64,000 nt of DNA, taken from NCBI GenBank assembly GCA_035635555.1, contig DASQAT010000033.1, forward strand, positions 1 through 64,000, read 5' to 3'. This DNA comes from Candidatus Dormiibacterota bacterium (GTDB taxonomy: Bacteria; Acidobacteriota; Polarisedimenticolia; Gp22-AA2). This document shows, piece by piece, positions 27,953 through 38,017 of this stretch (position 1 is its first letter; the number at the start of each line of letters is the position of its first letter). Under the pieces are notes generated by a model that saw only the letters and a list, made by a program, of their open reading frames with translations, searched no databases and was not told where the DNA came from. The position numbers were made by a program, and so were the translations under genes.

Positions 27953-29251
27953 ATGGGCACCCTCTCACGCAGCCTGTTCGACAAGGCCCGCCAGGTCATT
28001 CCGGGCGGCGTCAATTCTCCCGTGCGCGCCTTCAAGGCCGTCGGCGGCGACCCCCTGTTCTTCGCGCGCGGCGAGGGGGCCCTCCTGACGGATGTGGACG
28101 GCAACCGGTACATCGATTACGTCGGCTCGTGGGGGCCGCTCATCCTGGGCCACGCGCACCCGGACATCGTGCGCGAGGTGCAGGAGGCGGCGAAGCACGG
28201 CACGTCGTTCGGTGCCCCGCACCCACACGAGGTGGAGCTGGCCCGGCGGGTGGTCGAGTCGGTCCCCGGCATCGAGAAGGTCCGCATGGTCAACTCCGGG
28301 ACCGAGGCCACCCTGTCGGCGCTGCGCCTGGCGCGCGGGTTCACGAAGCGCGACCTGATCGTGAAAATGGACGGCTGCTACCACGGTCACGTCGACGCGC
28401 TCCTGGTGAAGGCGGGGTCGGGGGTCGCGACCCTCGGCATTCCGGGCACACCCGGCGTGCCGGCGGCCGTGGCGGAGCAGACGCTCGTGGTCCCCTACAA
28501 CGATCTGGATGCCTTCGCCTCGCTCGTCAAGCGGCGGGGCCGCGAGATCGCCTGCGTCATCGTCGAGCCGGTGGCGGCCAACATGGGTGTGGTACCGCCG
28601 CGCCCCGGCTACCTCGAGGGGCTGCGGGAGATCACCTCGAGGAACGGCATCCTTCTGATCTTCGACGAGGTGATCACGGGGTTCCGCCTGGCGCTCGGCG
28701 GCGCGCAGGAGCTCTACCGGATCACTCCCGACCTGACGACCCTCGGCAAGATTCTCGGCGGCGGCCTGCCGATCGGCGCCTACGGCGGCCGCGAGGAGAT
28801 CATGGACCGCGTCGCTCCGGAGGGGGACGTCTACCAGGCCGGGACGCTGTCCGGCAACCCGCTGGCGATGCGGGCAGGCATCGCGATGCTCGGGAACCTG
28901 CGCTCGCCCGGAATCTACGAGAGGCTCGAAGCGTCGTCCGCGCGGCTGGCCCGCGGGCTCATGGCGGCCGCCGAGGCGTCCGGCACCCGGGCGCGCGTGA
29001 CGCGTGCCGGGTCGCTCCTGACCCTGTTCTTCGCCTCGCGCGATCCTTTCGACTGGGACAGCGCCTCGAGCGCCGACACCCGCGGCTACGCCTCCTTCTT
29101 CCATCGCATGCTGGAGCGCGGGGTCTACCTGGCCCCTTCGCAGTTCGAGGCGCTGTTCGTGTCGCTCGCACACACGGACGAGCAGATCGACACGACGATC
29201 GCAATCGCCGGTGAAGCCCTCAAGGGGATGCGTTGGGGCCCCGAGACCTAG
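27953..29251 (+). CDS. hemL: Glutamate-1-semialdehyde 2,1-aminomutase
   Basis: This PLP enzyme converts glutamate 1-semialdehyde to 5-aminolevulinate in the C5 pathway. Landmarks are [16 protein letters not shown] near the N-terminus, [24 protein letters not shown] and the PLP lysine in [18 protein letters not shown] near residue 267. At 432 residues it is of normal length. Its presence shows that the organism uses the glutamyl-tRNA route, not ALA synthase. Confidence 0.97.
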   Translation: MGTLSRSLFDKARQVIPGGVNSPVRAFKAVGGDPLFFARGEGALLTDVDGNRYIDYVGSWGPLILGHAHPDIVREVQEAAKHGTSFGAPHPHEVELARRVVESVPGIEKVRMVNSGTEATLSALRLARGFTKRDLIVKMDGCYHGHVDALLVKAGSGVATLGIPGTPGVPAAVAEQTLVVPYNDLDAFASLVKRRGREIACVIVEPVAANMGVVPPRPGYLEGLREITSRNGILLIFDEVITGFRLALGGAQELYRITPDLTTLGKILGGGLPIGAYGGREEIMDRVAPEGDVYQAGTLSGNPLAMRAGIAMLGNLRSPGIYERLEASSARLARGLMAAAEASGTRARVTRAGSLLTLFFASRDPFDWDSASSADTRGYASFFHRMLERGVYLAPSQFEALFVSLAHTDEQIDTTIAIAGEALKGMRWGPET

Positions 29252-29259
29252 AACACCGC

Positions 29260-29508
29260 ATGCTGGAGCTGTACCAGTTCGAGGATTGTCCGTTCTGCGC
29301 CCGGGTGCGCGACGAGCTCGACAGGCTCGGCCTCGACTACGTCGTCCGCAGCGTGCCGCGGCCGCACGCGCTGCGCGAGCGGGTCAAGGCGGTCTCGGGG
29401 CAGACGCAGGTTCCGGTCCTCGTCGATCCCGGCAGGAACAAGGTCGTGATCGAGTCCGAGGACATCATCGAGTATCTCGACAGCCACTACGGCCGCAAGG
29501 AGACCTGA
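29260..29508 (+). CDS. Glutaredoxin-like / GST N-terminal domain protein
   Basis: This 82-residue thioredoxin-fold protein has the CPFC redox motif in [17 protein letters not shown] near residue 11. It also has the cis-proline region [10 protein letters not shown] and the [13 protein letters not shown] pattern common to glutaredoxins and GST N-domains. It begins nine bases after hemL and its stop overlaps the ettA start (TGATG). It may keep a thiol partner reduced; the target is unknown. Confidence 0.85.
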   Translation: MLELYQFEDCPFCARVRDELDRLGLDYVVRSVPRPHALRERVKAVSGQTQVPVLVDPGRNKVVIESEDIIEYLDSHYGRKET

Positions 29509-31187
29509 TGTCGCCCGAGTACATCTACACCATGAAGGATCTGCGCAAGACGGTCCCGCCGAAGCGCGAGATCCTGAAGGGGATCTGGCTCTCCTTCTAT
29601 TTCGGCGCGAAGATCGGCGTCCTCGGCGCGAACGGGGCGGGCAAGTCCTCGCTCCTGCGCATCATGGCGGGGGAGGACGGTGAGTTCATGGGGGAGGCCT
29701 TCCCCGCCAAGGGGATCAAGGTCGGTTTCCTCCCCCAGGAGCCGCGTCTCGATCCGAAGAAGACGGTCCTCGGCAACGTCGAAGAGGGGGTCGCCGCCAC
29801 GCGCGCCCTCCTCGATCGGTTCAACACGATCAGCGACCGGCTCGGGGAGCCGCTCGAGCCGGACGAGATGGAGCGGCTGCTCGAGGAGCAGGCCAAGGTG
29901 CAGGACCAGATCGACGCGGCGAACGCCTGGGAGCTCGATCGGACGCTGGAGATCGCCATGGACGCGCTGCGCTGCCCGCCGCCCGATGCCGACGTGGGCT
30001 CCATCTCGGGCGGCGAGCGCAGGCGCGTGGCGCTCTGCCGGCTGCTGCTGCAGCGGCCCGACCTCCTCCTGCTCGACGAGCCGACGAACCATCTCGACGC
30101 CGAGTCGGTGGACTGGCTGGAGCGCTTCCTCAAGGACTATCCCGGCACGGTCGTCGCGGTCACGCACGACCGCTACTTCCTGGACAACGTCGCCGGGTGG
30201 ATCCTCGAGCTGGACCGGGGCGCGGGGATCCCCTGGCAGGGCAACTATTCGTCGTGGCTGGAGCAGAAGCAGGGGCGCCTCGTGCAGGAGGAGAAGGCCG
30301 CCAGCGCCCGCCAGCGCACGCTCGCGCGCGAGCTGGAGTGGGTGCGCATGGCTCCGCGGGCGCGTCACGCCAAGAGCAAGGCGCGCGTCAACGCCTACGA
30401 GCAGCTGCTGGCGGAGGAGATGGAGAAGCTGCCGGAGACGGTCGAGATCTACATCCCGCCGGGCCCGCGCCTGGGGGGCGTCGTCGTCGAGTGCGACCGA
30501 TTGAGGAAGGCGTACGGCGACAATCTCCTGTTCGACGACCTGTCGTTCAAGCTGCCGCCCGGCGGGATCGTCGGCGTCATCGGGCCGAACGGCGCGGGCA
30601 AGACGACGCTGTTCCGGATGATCACGGGGCAGGAGAAGCCCGACGCTGGGACCCTGCGCGTCGGCGAGACCGTGAAGCTTGCCTACGTCGATCAGAGTCG
30701 CGACGTCCTCAAGGGGGACCAGAACGTCTGGGAAGCGATCGCCGAGGGGAACGAGGTCCTGCAGCTCGGCCGGCGCACGCTCAACTCGCGATCCTACGTC
30801 GCCTCCTTCAACTTCAAGGGGCCCGATCAGCAGAAGCGCGTGAAGGATCTCTCGGGCGGGGAGCGCAACCGCGTCCACCTGGCCCGCATGCTGAAGAGCG
30901 GCGCCAACCTGCTGCTTCTGGACGAGCCGACCAACGATCTCGACGTCGACACCCTGCGGGCCCTCGAGGAGGCGCTCCTCGAATTCGCCGGCTGCGCCGT
31001 GGTGATCAGCCACGACCGCTGGTTCCTCGACCGGATCGCCACGCACATGCTGGCCTTCGAGGGGGACAGCCGTGTCGTCTGGTTCGAGGGGAACTATCAG
31101 GACTACGAGGCCGACCGGCACCGTCGCATCGGGGCCGAGGCCGACCAGCCGCACCGGATCAAGTACCGCAAGCTGACGCACGACTGA
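29508..31187 (+). CDS. ettA: Energy-dependent translational throttle protein (ABC-F)
   Basis: EttA is a soluble ABC-F ATPase that binds the ribosomal E site and gates elongation according to ATP/ADP. Two nucleotide domains are seen, with Walker [10 protein letters not shown] (about residue 45) and GPNGAGKTT (about 362), signatures SGGERRR and SGGERNR, and the interdomain linker [16 protein letters not shown]. No transmembrane helices are present. The 559-residue length and [18 protein letters not shown] opening match EttA closely. Confidence 0.95.
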   Translation: MSPEYIYTMKDLRKTVPPKREILKGIWLSFYFGAKIGVLGANGAGKSSLLRIMAGEDGEFMGEAFPAKGIKVGFLPQEPRLDPKKTVLGNVEEGVAATRALLDRFNTISDRLGEPLEPDEMERLLEEQAKVQDQIDAANAWELDRTLEIAMDALRCPPPDADVGSISGGERRRVALCRLLLQRPDLLLLDEPTNHLDAESVDWLERFLKDYPGTVVAVTHDRYFLDNVAGWILELDRGAGIPWQGNYSSWLEQKQGRLVQEEKAASARQRTLARELEWVRMAPRARHAKSKARVNAYEQLLAEEMEKLPETVEIYIPPGPRLGGVVVECDRLRKAYGDNLLFDDLSFKLPPGGIVGVIGPNGAGKTTLFRMITGQEKPDAGTLRVGETVKLAYVDQSRDVLKGDQNVWEAIAEGNEVLQLGRRTLNSRSYVASFNFKGPDQQKRVKDLSGGERNRVHLARMLKSGANLLLLDEPTNDLDVDTLRALEEALLEFAGCAVVISHDRWFLDRIATHMLAFEGDSRVVWFEGNYQDYEADRHRRIGAEADQPHRIKYRKLTHD

Positions 31188-31197
31188 CCGTCGCGTC

Positions 31198-32487
31198 TCA
31201 CCCGAACATCGCGAAGCGTGCCCAGGCGGGCGCGCGTCTGTCGGCGATCCTGAAGAATGCCAGCGGAAGGACGATGCCGCAGGCGCCCAGGAGCAGCGGG
31301 CCGGCAGGCGTCCCGAGGAGCCCCTGCCACCACGGCGAGGCGATGCCAAAGAGGGCCAGGACGACGCATCCGTGGAGCAGGTAAATCGCGTAGGAGCCGC
31401 CGGCGAGCGCGCGGAACGCGGGCGCGAGCGGCGCCGGCTCGGCCACCGGGACAAGCCCCGTGACGGGACGGGCTTCCCGTGTCCCGAGGCAGACGGCGCA
31501 CGCCGCGAACGCGAACAGCACGGACGTTGGCTTGAGGAAGCTGGCCGCAAGTCCGAGCGACGCGGTCCGTTCCTGGACGCTGAGGAACTCCCAGAGCGAG
31601 GCGCCGTAGAGCGCCGCGGCAACCGACACGAGACCGACTCGATGCCTCCCCATCCAGGGAACGAGCCACCCGCGCGCGCCGCCGGCCCACAGGCCCGCGA
31701 TGAAGAAGGGGGCCCAGGCGGGGCCCAGGGTGAGACAGGAGGAAAATCCCTCGCGCACGTAACGCGACCAGGGGCCGGCCCCGTACGCTGCCGCGGCGAA
31801 CATCGCCTCCGTGGCGAAAAGCGACGCCGAGAAGAGCAGTACGGCCGCTTGCCCGCTCCGACGGACGACCCTCAGAAGCAGCGGGGCAAGGATCGTGAGC
31901 TGCGCCAGAGCGAGGAGGAAGTAGCCGCCCGTGAACGTCCATCCCAGAAGGAATCTCGTGCCGAGGTCGGCCGTCGTCGCCTCGCCATGGAGAAGACTCG
32001 GCAGGGCGCAGAGCAGGACGCTCCACGTGAGATAGGGGAGGAGAAGCCGCCCGAGCCGGCGCTTCATGTATCCGTCCGGGCCGACAACGCGCGAAGTGTT
32101 CTCCGAATGGAATGCGGTCAGAAAGCCGGACAGGAGGAAGAAGGCCGGGACGCTGAACCGCCCCGCCTGGTTGAGCGCCGCCAGGAAGAAGAAGCGGGAG
32201 GCCGGCCCCTCGGGTCGCGCCGCGAGCTGCGACAGGAAGGGGGACGTAGCATGGATCGCGACGACGCCGAGGATGGCTGCGGCGCGCAGCCGATCACAGC
32301 CCGGCAGGCGATCGGCGATGGGACCGCCGGGACGCTCCGGCCGGGGCGGGGTTAAGGGTAAGGGATGGATACGGGCGGCCCCAGGAGAATGCCGGCGACG
32401 ATCAGAATCGCGCCGACCAATTGAAGGAGGAACGACAACTTGCTCTCCTTCCAGCTCTTCCCGAGGAGCACAAGGCCGACGGGCCAC
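31198..32487 (-). CDS. Membrane acyltransferase (acyltransferase 3 family)
   Basis: This polytopic membrane protein has about ten hydrophobic helices. Its opening RLRAAAILGVVAIHATSPF contains the conserved His of acyltransferase-3 proteins, which transfer acyl groups to sugars or lipids of the envelope. RFSVPAFFLLSGFL and SYAIYLLHGCVVL are also typical. The true start is unclear. The frame is open to GTG 32487, overlapping the next gene, but the recognisable domain begins near 32310 and no ATG, GTG or TTG with a ribosome-binding site lies just before it. The acceptor is unknown. Confidence 0.78.
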   Translation of the reverse strand: MARRPCAPREELEGEQVVVPPSIGRRDSDRRRHSPGAARIHPLPLTPPRPERPGGPIADRLPGCDRLRAAAILGVVAIHATSPFLSQLAARPEGPASRFFFLAALNQAGRFSVPAFFLLSGFLTAFHSENTSRVVGPDGYMKRRLGRLLLPYLTWSVLLCALPSLLHGEATTADLGTRFLLGWTFTGGYFLLALAQLTILAPLLLRVVRRSGQAAVLLFSASLFATEAMFAAAAYGAGPWSRYVREGFSSCLTLGPAWAPFFIAGLWAGGARGWLVPWMGRHRVGLVSVAAALYGASLWEFLSVQERTASLGLAASFLKPTSVLFAFAACAVCLGTREARPVTGLVPVAEPAPLAPAFRALAGGSYAIYLLHGCVVLALFGIASPWWQGLLGTPAGPLLLGACGIVLPLAFFRIADRRAPAWARFAMFG

Positions 32488-32603
32488 AGGATCAGCACAC
32501 CCAGACCCCGCGCGATGCTGACTCTGAAGGCGCTCACGAGGATCATCACGAGGCCGATCAGGAGAAGCACCGCGCCCACGAGCAACAGGACCGCTGCCAG
32601 CAT
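32352..32603 (-). CDS. Small hydrophobic membrane protein
   Basis: This 83-residue protein has about three transmembrane segments: AAVLLLVGAVLLLIGLVMILVSAF, LGVLILWPVGLVLLG and FLLQLVGAILIVAGILLG. ATG 32603 follows GGAGGGA at six bases, so the longer frame to 32693 is not needed. It overlaps or abuts the acyltransferase downstream and is probably co-transcribed with it. No family is recognised. Confidence 0.7.
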   Translation of the reverse strand: MLAAVLLLVGAVLLLIGLVMILVSAFRVSIARGLGVLILWPVGLVLLGKSWKESKLSFLLQLVGAILIVAGILLGPPVSIPYP

Positions 32604-32739
32604 GCCGATTCCCTCCGGTTGAAACTCACGACATCCCGCGCGCCCGGGGGGCGCGCGCGGCTTAAATCTTGTGGGGAGAGGCCGGGATGGCAACCGGCTT
32701 ACGAATTTGTGATCGCGGCGTTCCGGGGGCGGACGTGCG

Positions 32740-34944
32740 TCAGATTCTTTCGAGGGGGGCGTAACGCGGCAGGAACTTCTTGGAGCCGTAAACCGAGAAC
32801 GAAACCGTGAGTTTCAGGCCGTCCCCCTTCCCCTCGACGCCGATGACCGTTCCGACGCCGTACTCCGGATGATGTACCTTGCAGCCGAGGGTGAAGGGGG
32901 AGGATGGATCGACGGGCGCTTCGATCTCCCCGTCGAAGCGCTCTTCACTCCGGCCGGAGCGGCGGCGGGCGATCGACGCGGCGGCACCGTGGAGACGCGA
33001 GGCGTAGTCGTTTCCCATCGCACCGTCGTCCCATTCGCTCTCCCGCAGGAGGTGCGGCGGAATCTCCTGCAGGAAGCGGGACGGGACGGCCGACATCGGC
33101 TCTCCGAACAGACGCCGCTGACCAGCGCGCGTCAGGAACAGCCGCTCCCGTGCGCGCGTCATGCCCACGTACAGCAGACGGCGCTCCTCCTCGACGTCCT
33201 CGTGCTCCTCGGAGGAGCGCGAGTGCGGGAAGAGGTTCTCCTCCATCCCGGTGATGAAGACGACCGGGAACTCCAGCCCCTTGGCCGAGTGCAGGGTCAT
33301 CAGGCGGACGCCCGAGCTCCCCTGCACGTTCTCGGTCTCGGACAGGAGGGCCGCGCGGTCGAGAAAGGCGCGCAGGCCGTCCGGCATGCCGTCGTAGGAG
33401 ACGAGGGCGCTGGCCAGCTCCTGGAGATTCTCGATGCGCGAGGCGGCGTCCCCCGGCGATGTCCGCTCGAGGTAGGTCTCGAATCCGGTGCGCTCGATGA
33501 TCGACGCGACGAGTCGGCTGGGCGGCTGCGAGCCGAGCTCGGAGCGCAGGTCGGACATCAGGCTCAGGAAGGTCTCGAGCGCGCGTGCGGACCTTCCGCC
33601 GACGAGGCCCAGGTCGATGGTCTTGCGCATCGCCGCCTCGACGGGGGTCGTGTCCTTGCGGGCCACGTCGAGGACCGAGTCGAGGGTGGTCTTGCCGATG
33701 TCGCGCGCCGGCGTGTTGACGATGCGTTTCAGGCTGACGTCGTCGCGCGGGTTGAGCAGGGCGCGAAGATACGCCAGGATGTCCTTCACTTCCTTGCGAT
33801 CGTAGAAGCGCGGCCCGCCGATCACGATGTAGGGGACCTGGTGGCGCGCCAGGGCCTCTTCGAGCGCCCGGGACTGGGCGTTGGTCCGGTACAGCAGGGC
33901 GATGTCCTCCAGGCCGTGGTCGCGACGCAGGCCGCCGATCCGGGCGACGATGCGATCCGCCTCGTGCCGCTCGTCCAGGGCGACCAGGAGCTCGAGCGTC
34001 CGCCCCTTGGGCGCCTCGCTCCACAGGGCCTTGTCGATGCGGTCCCGGTTGTGGCGGATCACGGCGGTCGCCGCCTCCAGGATGTTGCCGGTGGAGCGGT
34101 AGTTCTGCTCGAGCTTGATGACGCGCGTGCCGGGGAAGTCCTCCTCGAAGGACAGGATGTTCCTGATGTCGGCGAAGCGGAAGCGGTAGATCGACTGGTC
34201 CGGATCGCCGACGGCGCACACGTTGCCGTGCGCCGCGGCCAGGTGGCGGATGAGCCGGTACTGCGGCCGGTTGGTGTCCTGGTACTCGTCGACCATGAGA
34301 TAGCGCACCTGCTCCGCGGCGGCTCGCGCCAGATCCTCGCGCTCCGCGAACAGGACGAGCACCTGGCCGATCAGGTCGTCGAAATCCATGGCGTTGCAGT
34401 CGCGCAGTCGTTTCTGGTAGAGGGCGAAGACCTTCGCGATCAGCTCGCCCATCAGGCCTTCGCCACCGCCGTCGAAGGTTCGCGCATCGAGCCCGAGGTT
34501 CTTGGCGCTGCTGATCCGATGCCGGAACAGGCGCGGCGGGAACGACTTGTCGTCGACGGCCAGCTCGCCGAGGCACTCCTTGATGAGCGCCGACCGGTCG
34601 GCCTCGTCGTACACGAGGAAGTCCCGCGTGTAGCCGAGCACCTCGGCGTGACCCCGCAGGTACCGCAGGCACCAGGAGTGAAAGGTGGAGACACGGGCCC
34701 CGCCCCGGTCGGCCCCCACCAGGCGCTCGACCCGCTCCTTCATCTCCCCGGCCGCCTTGTTCGTGAAGGTCACGGCCACCACGTCGGACGCGCGCGCCAG
34801 TCCGCGCGCCACGATGAAGGCCAGGCGGTGCACGATCACGCGCGTCTTCCCCGAACCGGCCCCGGCCACGATCAGCACGGGTCCCTCGGTGTGCTCCACG
34901 GCCTCCCGCTGCCGCGGGTTGAGCGATTCCAGGAGTGCGTCCAT
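32740..34944 (-). CDS. ATP-dependent DNA helicase UvrD/PcrA
   Basis: This superfamily 1A 3'-5' helicase acts in nucleotide excision and mismatch repair and in clearing recombination or transcription complexes. It has Walker A GAGSGKTRVIVHRLAF (about residue 29), DEYQDTNRPQYRL, GDPDQSIYRFRFAD and TLHSAKGLEFPVVFITGMEE near residue 560. The C-terminal Tudor-like part KVHHPEYGVGTVIGVEGKGDGLKLTVSF is typical of PcrA/UvrD. The start is ATG 34944, giving 734 residues; the open frame upstream reads through a non-coding region. PcrA and UvrD cannot be separated by eye. Confidence 0.95.
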   Translation of the reverse strand: MDALLESLNPRQREAVEHTEGPVLIVAGAGSGKTRVIVHRLAFIVARGLARASDVVAVTFTNKAAGEMKERVERLVGADRGGARVSTFHSWCLRYLRGHAEVLGYTRDFLVYDEADRSALIKECLGELAVDDKSFPPRLFRHRISSAKNLGLDARTFDGGGEGLMGELIAKVFALYQKRLRDCNAMDFDDLIGQVLVLFAEREDLARAAAEQVRYLMVDEYQDTNRPQYRLIRHLAAAHGNVCAVGDPDQSIYRFRFADIRNILSFEEDFPGTRVIKLEQNYRSTGNILEAATAVIRHNRDRIDKALWSEAPKGRTLELLVALDERHEADRIVARIGGLRRDHGLEDIALLYRTNAQSRALEEALARHQVPYIVIGGPRFYDRKEVKDILAYLRALLNPRDDVSLKRIVNTPARDIGKTTLDSVLDVARKDTTPVEAAMRKTIDLGLVGGRSARALETFLSLMSDLRSELGSQPPSRLVASIIERTGFETYLERTSPGDAASRIENLQELASALVSYDGMPDGLRAFLDRAALLSETENVQGSSGVRLMTLHSAKGLEFPVVFITGMEENLFPHSRSSEEHEDVEEERRLLYVGMTRARERLFLTRAGQRRLFGEPMSAVPSRFLQEIPPHLLRESEWDDGAMGNDYASRLHGAAASIARRRSGRSEERFDGEIEAPVDPSSPFTLGCKVHHPEYGVGTVIGVEGKGDGLKLTVSFSVYGSKKFLPRYAPLERI

Positions 34945-35037
34945 GGCGCGGATTATCGCACGCCGCGCGCGCGGTTGACGCCCGCCGGACGGGGAGGTAG
35001 TCTTCTCCCTCCTCCGTACGAGCAGCAAGGAGAACGC

Positions 35038-35622
35038 GTGGACCTGAAGGCCTCGACATCGTGCCTGTGCCTGCTTTTGCCCGCGCTGTCCCTGGCCGCC
35101 GACGGCGCGGCCCCGGTCCGCACCTACGATCTGCCGGGGCACGGGCGTCTCGAGTTCTCCGTCCCCGCGGCGTGGAAGGAGGAGATCAACCGGCCGCCGG
35201 GCGATCTGCCGCCGACCATCGAGTTCTCGCCCGCCGCGGGGAACGAGTTCTCGGTCCAGATCACGCCTCTGTTCAGCCCGGCCGGCGACCCGGATTACAA
35301 CCAGATGAAGAAGATCCGTCCGCTGCTGGAGGAAATCGGACGCAAGCAGCTGGAGGCGTCGGTGGAGAAGGAGATCACTCTTCAGAAGATCAAGGGGGCC
35401 GAGGCGGCCGGGTACTACTTCACGGTCACCGACCGCGCGCCGAAGAAGGACGAGTGGACCTATCTGACGGAAGGAGCGGCGGGAGTCGGCGATCTGCTGG
35501 TGTCGTTCACCATCCTCACGAACAGCCTCGACTCCGGAGAGCTGCGCCAGGCTCTGCGTCTGATCGAAAGCTGCCGGCAGATCAAGCCGACCGACAAGCC
35601 GCAGGTCCCGCCCGGCCGGTGA
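35038..35622 (+). CDS. Exported protein of unknown function
   Basis: GTG 35038 follows AAGGAG by five bases and begins a 194-residue protein with a signal peptide (STSCLCLLLPALSLAADG). The mature part has YDLPGHGRLEFSVPAAWKEEI and GYYFTVTDRAPKKDEWTYLTEG, resembling small periplasmic proteins that read like stress or lipid-bound accessory proteins. No family can be named. It ends convergently with the YfhO-type gene, overlapping it by 41 bases. Confidence 0.75.
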   Translation: MDLKASTSCLCLLLPALSLAADGAAPVRTYDLPGHGRLEFSVPAAWKEEINRPPGDLPPTIEFSPAAGNEFSVQITPLFSPAGDPDYNQMKKIRPLLEEIGRKQLEASVEKEITLQKIKGAEAAGYYFTVTDRAPKKDEWTYLTEGAAGVGDLLVSFTILTNSLDSGELRQALRLIESCRQIKPTDKPQVPPGR

Positions 35623-38017
35623 CCGGCCCGGACGCCGCATCGCGCGGGCGCCGCGCGAGCCAGGCCAGTCCAGAGAGACCCAGGACGGACAGGAAGAAGG
35701 ACACAGCCAGTGGGCGCCGGTCCACCCACAGATCGACCCTGTGCCGCCCTGCCGGGACGTCGATCCCGATGCGGTGCAGATTGGCGACACGCACGGCCGC
35801 CCGGGTGCCGTCGACCGTCGCGCGGTAGATCGGCTGGAAGGCGCGCTGCACCACGAGCACGCCCGGGGCGGGAGCCTCGATCTCGGCCGCCAGCATCTCC
35901 GGACCGCTGATCAGCACGCGCGCCACGCCCGGCGCGCGCGCGTCCCCTTCCTCCGGGGCGGCCCGCCGGGGATCGGACGGAAGCACGACCATCGTGCGGG
36001 GATCGAACGAGGGATCCTCGATCTGCCTGACCGCCGCGTTGAGGTTCGGGGCGCGCAGGACTGTCCCGGCGACCACGAGCGCAGGTGCCGTGGCGGGGAT
36101 CCGGTAGAGATCGATCGACCCGTCGAAGGAAGGACGGCGCAGGACCGGCTCGACCTGGCCGGCGGCCGCCGGGTCCAGCGGGCGATCGAGGACGAGATAC
36201 CCGACGCCCCAGGCGGCCAGGAGGCGGATGCGGGCCGCGTCATCCGCCAGCCTGACGGCATCGCGGGCGGCGGTGCTCAGGAACGAGTCGAGCCCCTCCG
36301 ACGAGACGTTGAGCTCGTAGCGGCGGCCCTGGAGAACGCCGGCGAACGGATACGCCTCCTGGAAGGCGCGCCGCGTGAACCAGAATCCCTCCGCCCCGGG
36401 GTAGATCCGCGGGGCCGGACTCCCCGACCCGAACAGCCCCTCGGATCCGCCGTGCGCCGCGGACGCATCGTCGGGGATGGCCCCCAGAAGCGCCGGCGGC
36501 GTCCGGTAGTTCACGGTGGCGTCCGTCGCCATGAGCGGCGCGAGCAGGACGATCTGCGTGGCGGCGTGGAGGGTGAGGAGGAGTGCTCCCCCCTCCTTCG
36601 GAAACCGCGCCGCCAGGACCGAAGCGAGCGCGAGAAGCGCCAGGAGGCCGATCGAGACCGTGGCGAGATCGGCCCAGCGCGTGACCGCCAGGGACGCGCT
36701 CCCGGGGGGCGACTGGGGCGGCAGGACTCCGGCCAGCCAGGACTCGAGCGGTCCGGACAGCCGCGCCAGCGCGAAGCGACCGGCAAGGAACGCGCCGGCC
36801 AGGACGCCCAGCGTCACGTGCAGGGTCCGCCGCGCGCCGGGAAGGGCTTCGAAAAAACAGCGCTCGAAGCCGATCCCGGCGAGCAGTGCGCCGCCCACCG
36901 CGACCAGGAGCCACATCCTGACCGGATAGCGCACCAGCCCGCCCGCGGACTCGAAGATCCAGGCCACCGCCGGGTTGAATCTCCCCAGCGCCAGGAAGAG
37001 GCCGGCCAGGACGAGCGCGAGCGGCCAGCGGGCCGAGCGGCCGCGGAGCGCCGCGGTCCCGAGTGCCAGCGCCAGCAGGCCGGGGTAGAGTGAAAAATAG
37101 TAAGGAGGATGGCCGGTGAAGAAGTGGTGCCCCCAGAACCCTCCGGCGCCGAGCCGATCCGGGCGGCCGAAGGCGAACGGCAGCAGCCACTCGGCCATCT
37201 GGCGGGGATCCCAGCTCGCGGCCATGCGGGCGCCGGACGAGTACCCGAGATGCCCCCGGTAGGACGAGCCGAGGATGCGCAGCAGCTCGACGATTTGCGG
37301 CGCCGCCATCAGGGTGCCGCAGGCGAGATAGAGCCCGAGCCGCGGCAGCGTCTTTCCGCGGAAGCCGTGGCGGATCGTCACGCCTCCGATCCCCAGGAGG
37401 AGCGCCAGGATGGCCATGAACGGCTCGCCGCCGAGCAGGAGCAGGGCCCAGAGGATCGCCACGGCCGGTCCGGTCAGTCGCCGCCGGTCTCCCTCCGCGA
37501 AGCGCAGGCAGCCGGCCGCCAGGGCGGGGGCGAGCGCTGCACCGGCGACCTGGTTGTAGAGCATCAGGTGCGACAGGACGTATCCGCTCAGGGCGTAGAA
37601 AGTCCCGGCGGCCCACGCGGCCTCGCGCCGCAGGCCCCAGGCGCGCGCCAGCCAGAACATGGAGAACGGGGCGAGCAGGAGATGAATCCAGAAATGGGCG
37701 TTCAGCGCCCAGAGAGTCGGGGCCGCGAGGTAGAGCAGGTTGTCCGGATAGAGCGGCACCGAGTCGGGGTTTCCGAGCGCCGGCTGCCCGCCGGCACGGT
37801 ACGGATCGATCAGCGGCAGGAGGCCGCGGCGCATCCCCTCCGACTGCGCGGCCTTCATCTCCAGGTGCGTGCCGAGGATGTCTCGCAGGTAGAGCGTGCG
37901 CGCTCCGGTCGCCAGGGGGAGCGCGCGGATCACCAGGACCAGGAGCACCGGGAGGACGTAGAGCGCAACGAAAAGAGGTCGGTGGCGGGGGGACGGCGCG
38001 GCTGCGCCGTTATTCAA
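35582..38017 (-). CDS. YfhO-like multi-pass membrane protein
   Basis: The 811-residue protein has about a dozen transmembrane helices, beginning with [21 protein letters not shown], and an extracytoplasmic region after about residue 500. The C-terminal [19 protein letters not shown] and [23 protein letters not shown] are characteristic of YfhO-family proteins, which resemble GT-C glycosyltransferases and are implicated in sugar decoration of envelope polymers. Its start overlaps the glmS stop by eight bases, placing an envelope glycosylation protein behind amino-sugar synthesis genes. Confidence 0.82.
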   Translation of the reverse strand: MNNGAAAPSPRHRPLFVALYVLPVLLVLVIRALPLATGARTLYLRDILGTHLEMKAAQSEGMRRGLLPLIDPYRAGGQPALGNPDSVPLYPDNLLYLAAPTLWALNAHFWIHLLLAPFSMFWLARAWGLRREAAWAAGTFYALSGYVLSHLMLYNQVAGAALAPALAAGCLRFAEGDRRRLTGPAVAILWALLLLGGEPFMAILALLLGIGGVTIRHGFRGKTLPRLGLYLACGTLMAAPQIVELLRILGSSYRGHLGYSSGARMAASWDPRQMAEWLLPFAFGRPDRLGAGGFWGHHFFTGHPPYYFSLYPGLLALALGTAALRGRSARWPLALVLAGLFLALGRFNPAVAWIFESAGGLVRYPVRMWLLVAVGGALLAGIGFERCFFEALPGARRTLHVTLGVLAGAFLAGRFALARLSGPLESWLAGVLPPQSPPGSASLAVTRWADLATVSIGLLALLALASVLAARFPKEGGALLLTLHAATQIVLLAPLMATDATVNYRTPPALLGAIPDDASAAHGGSEGLFGSGSPAPRIYPGAEGFWFTRRAFQEAYPFAGVLQGRRYELNVSSEGLDSFLSTAARDAVRLADDAARIRLLAAWGVGYLVLDRPLDPAAAGQVEPVLRRPSFDGSIDLYRIPATAPALVVAGTVLRAPNLNAAVRQIEDPSFDPRTMVVLPSDPRRAAPEEGDARAPGVARVLISGPEMLAAEIEAPAPGVLVVQRAFQPIYRATVDGTRAAVRVANLHRIGIDVPAGRHRVDLWVDRRPLAVSFFLSVLGLSGLAWLARRPRDAASGPVTGRAGPAACRSA

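Noticed and set aside
34945-35790. Long N-terminal extension of the UvrD/PcrA frame
   Set aside because: It runs through the promoter and antisense of the exported protein gene. The helicase begins normally at ATG 34944.
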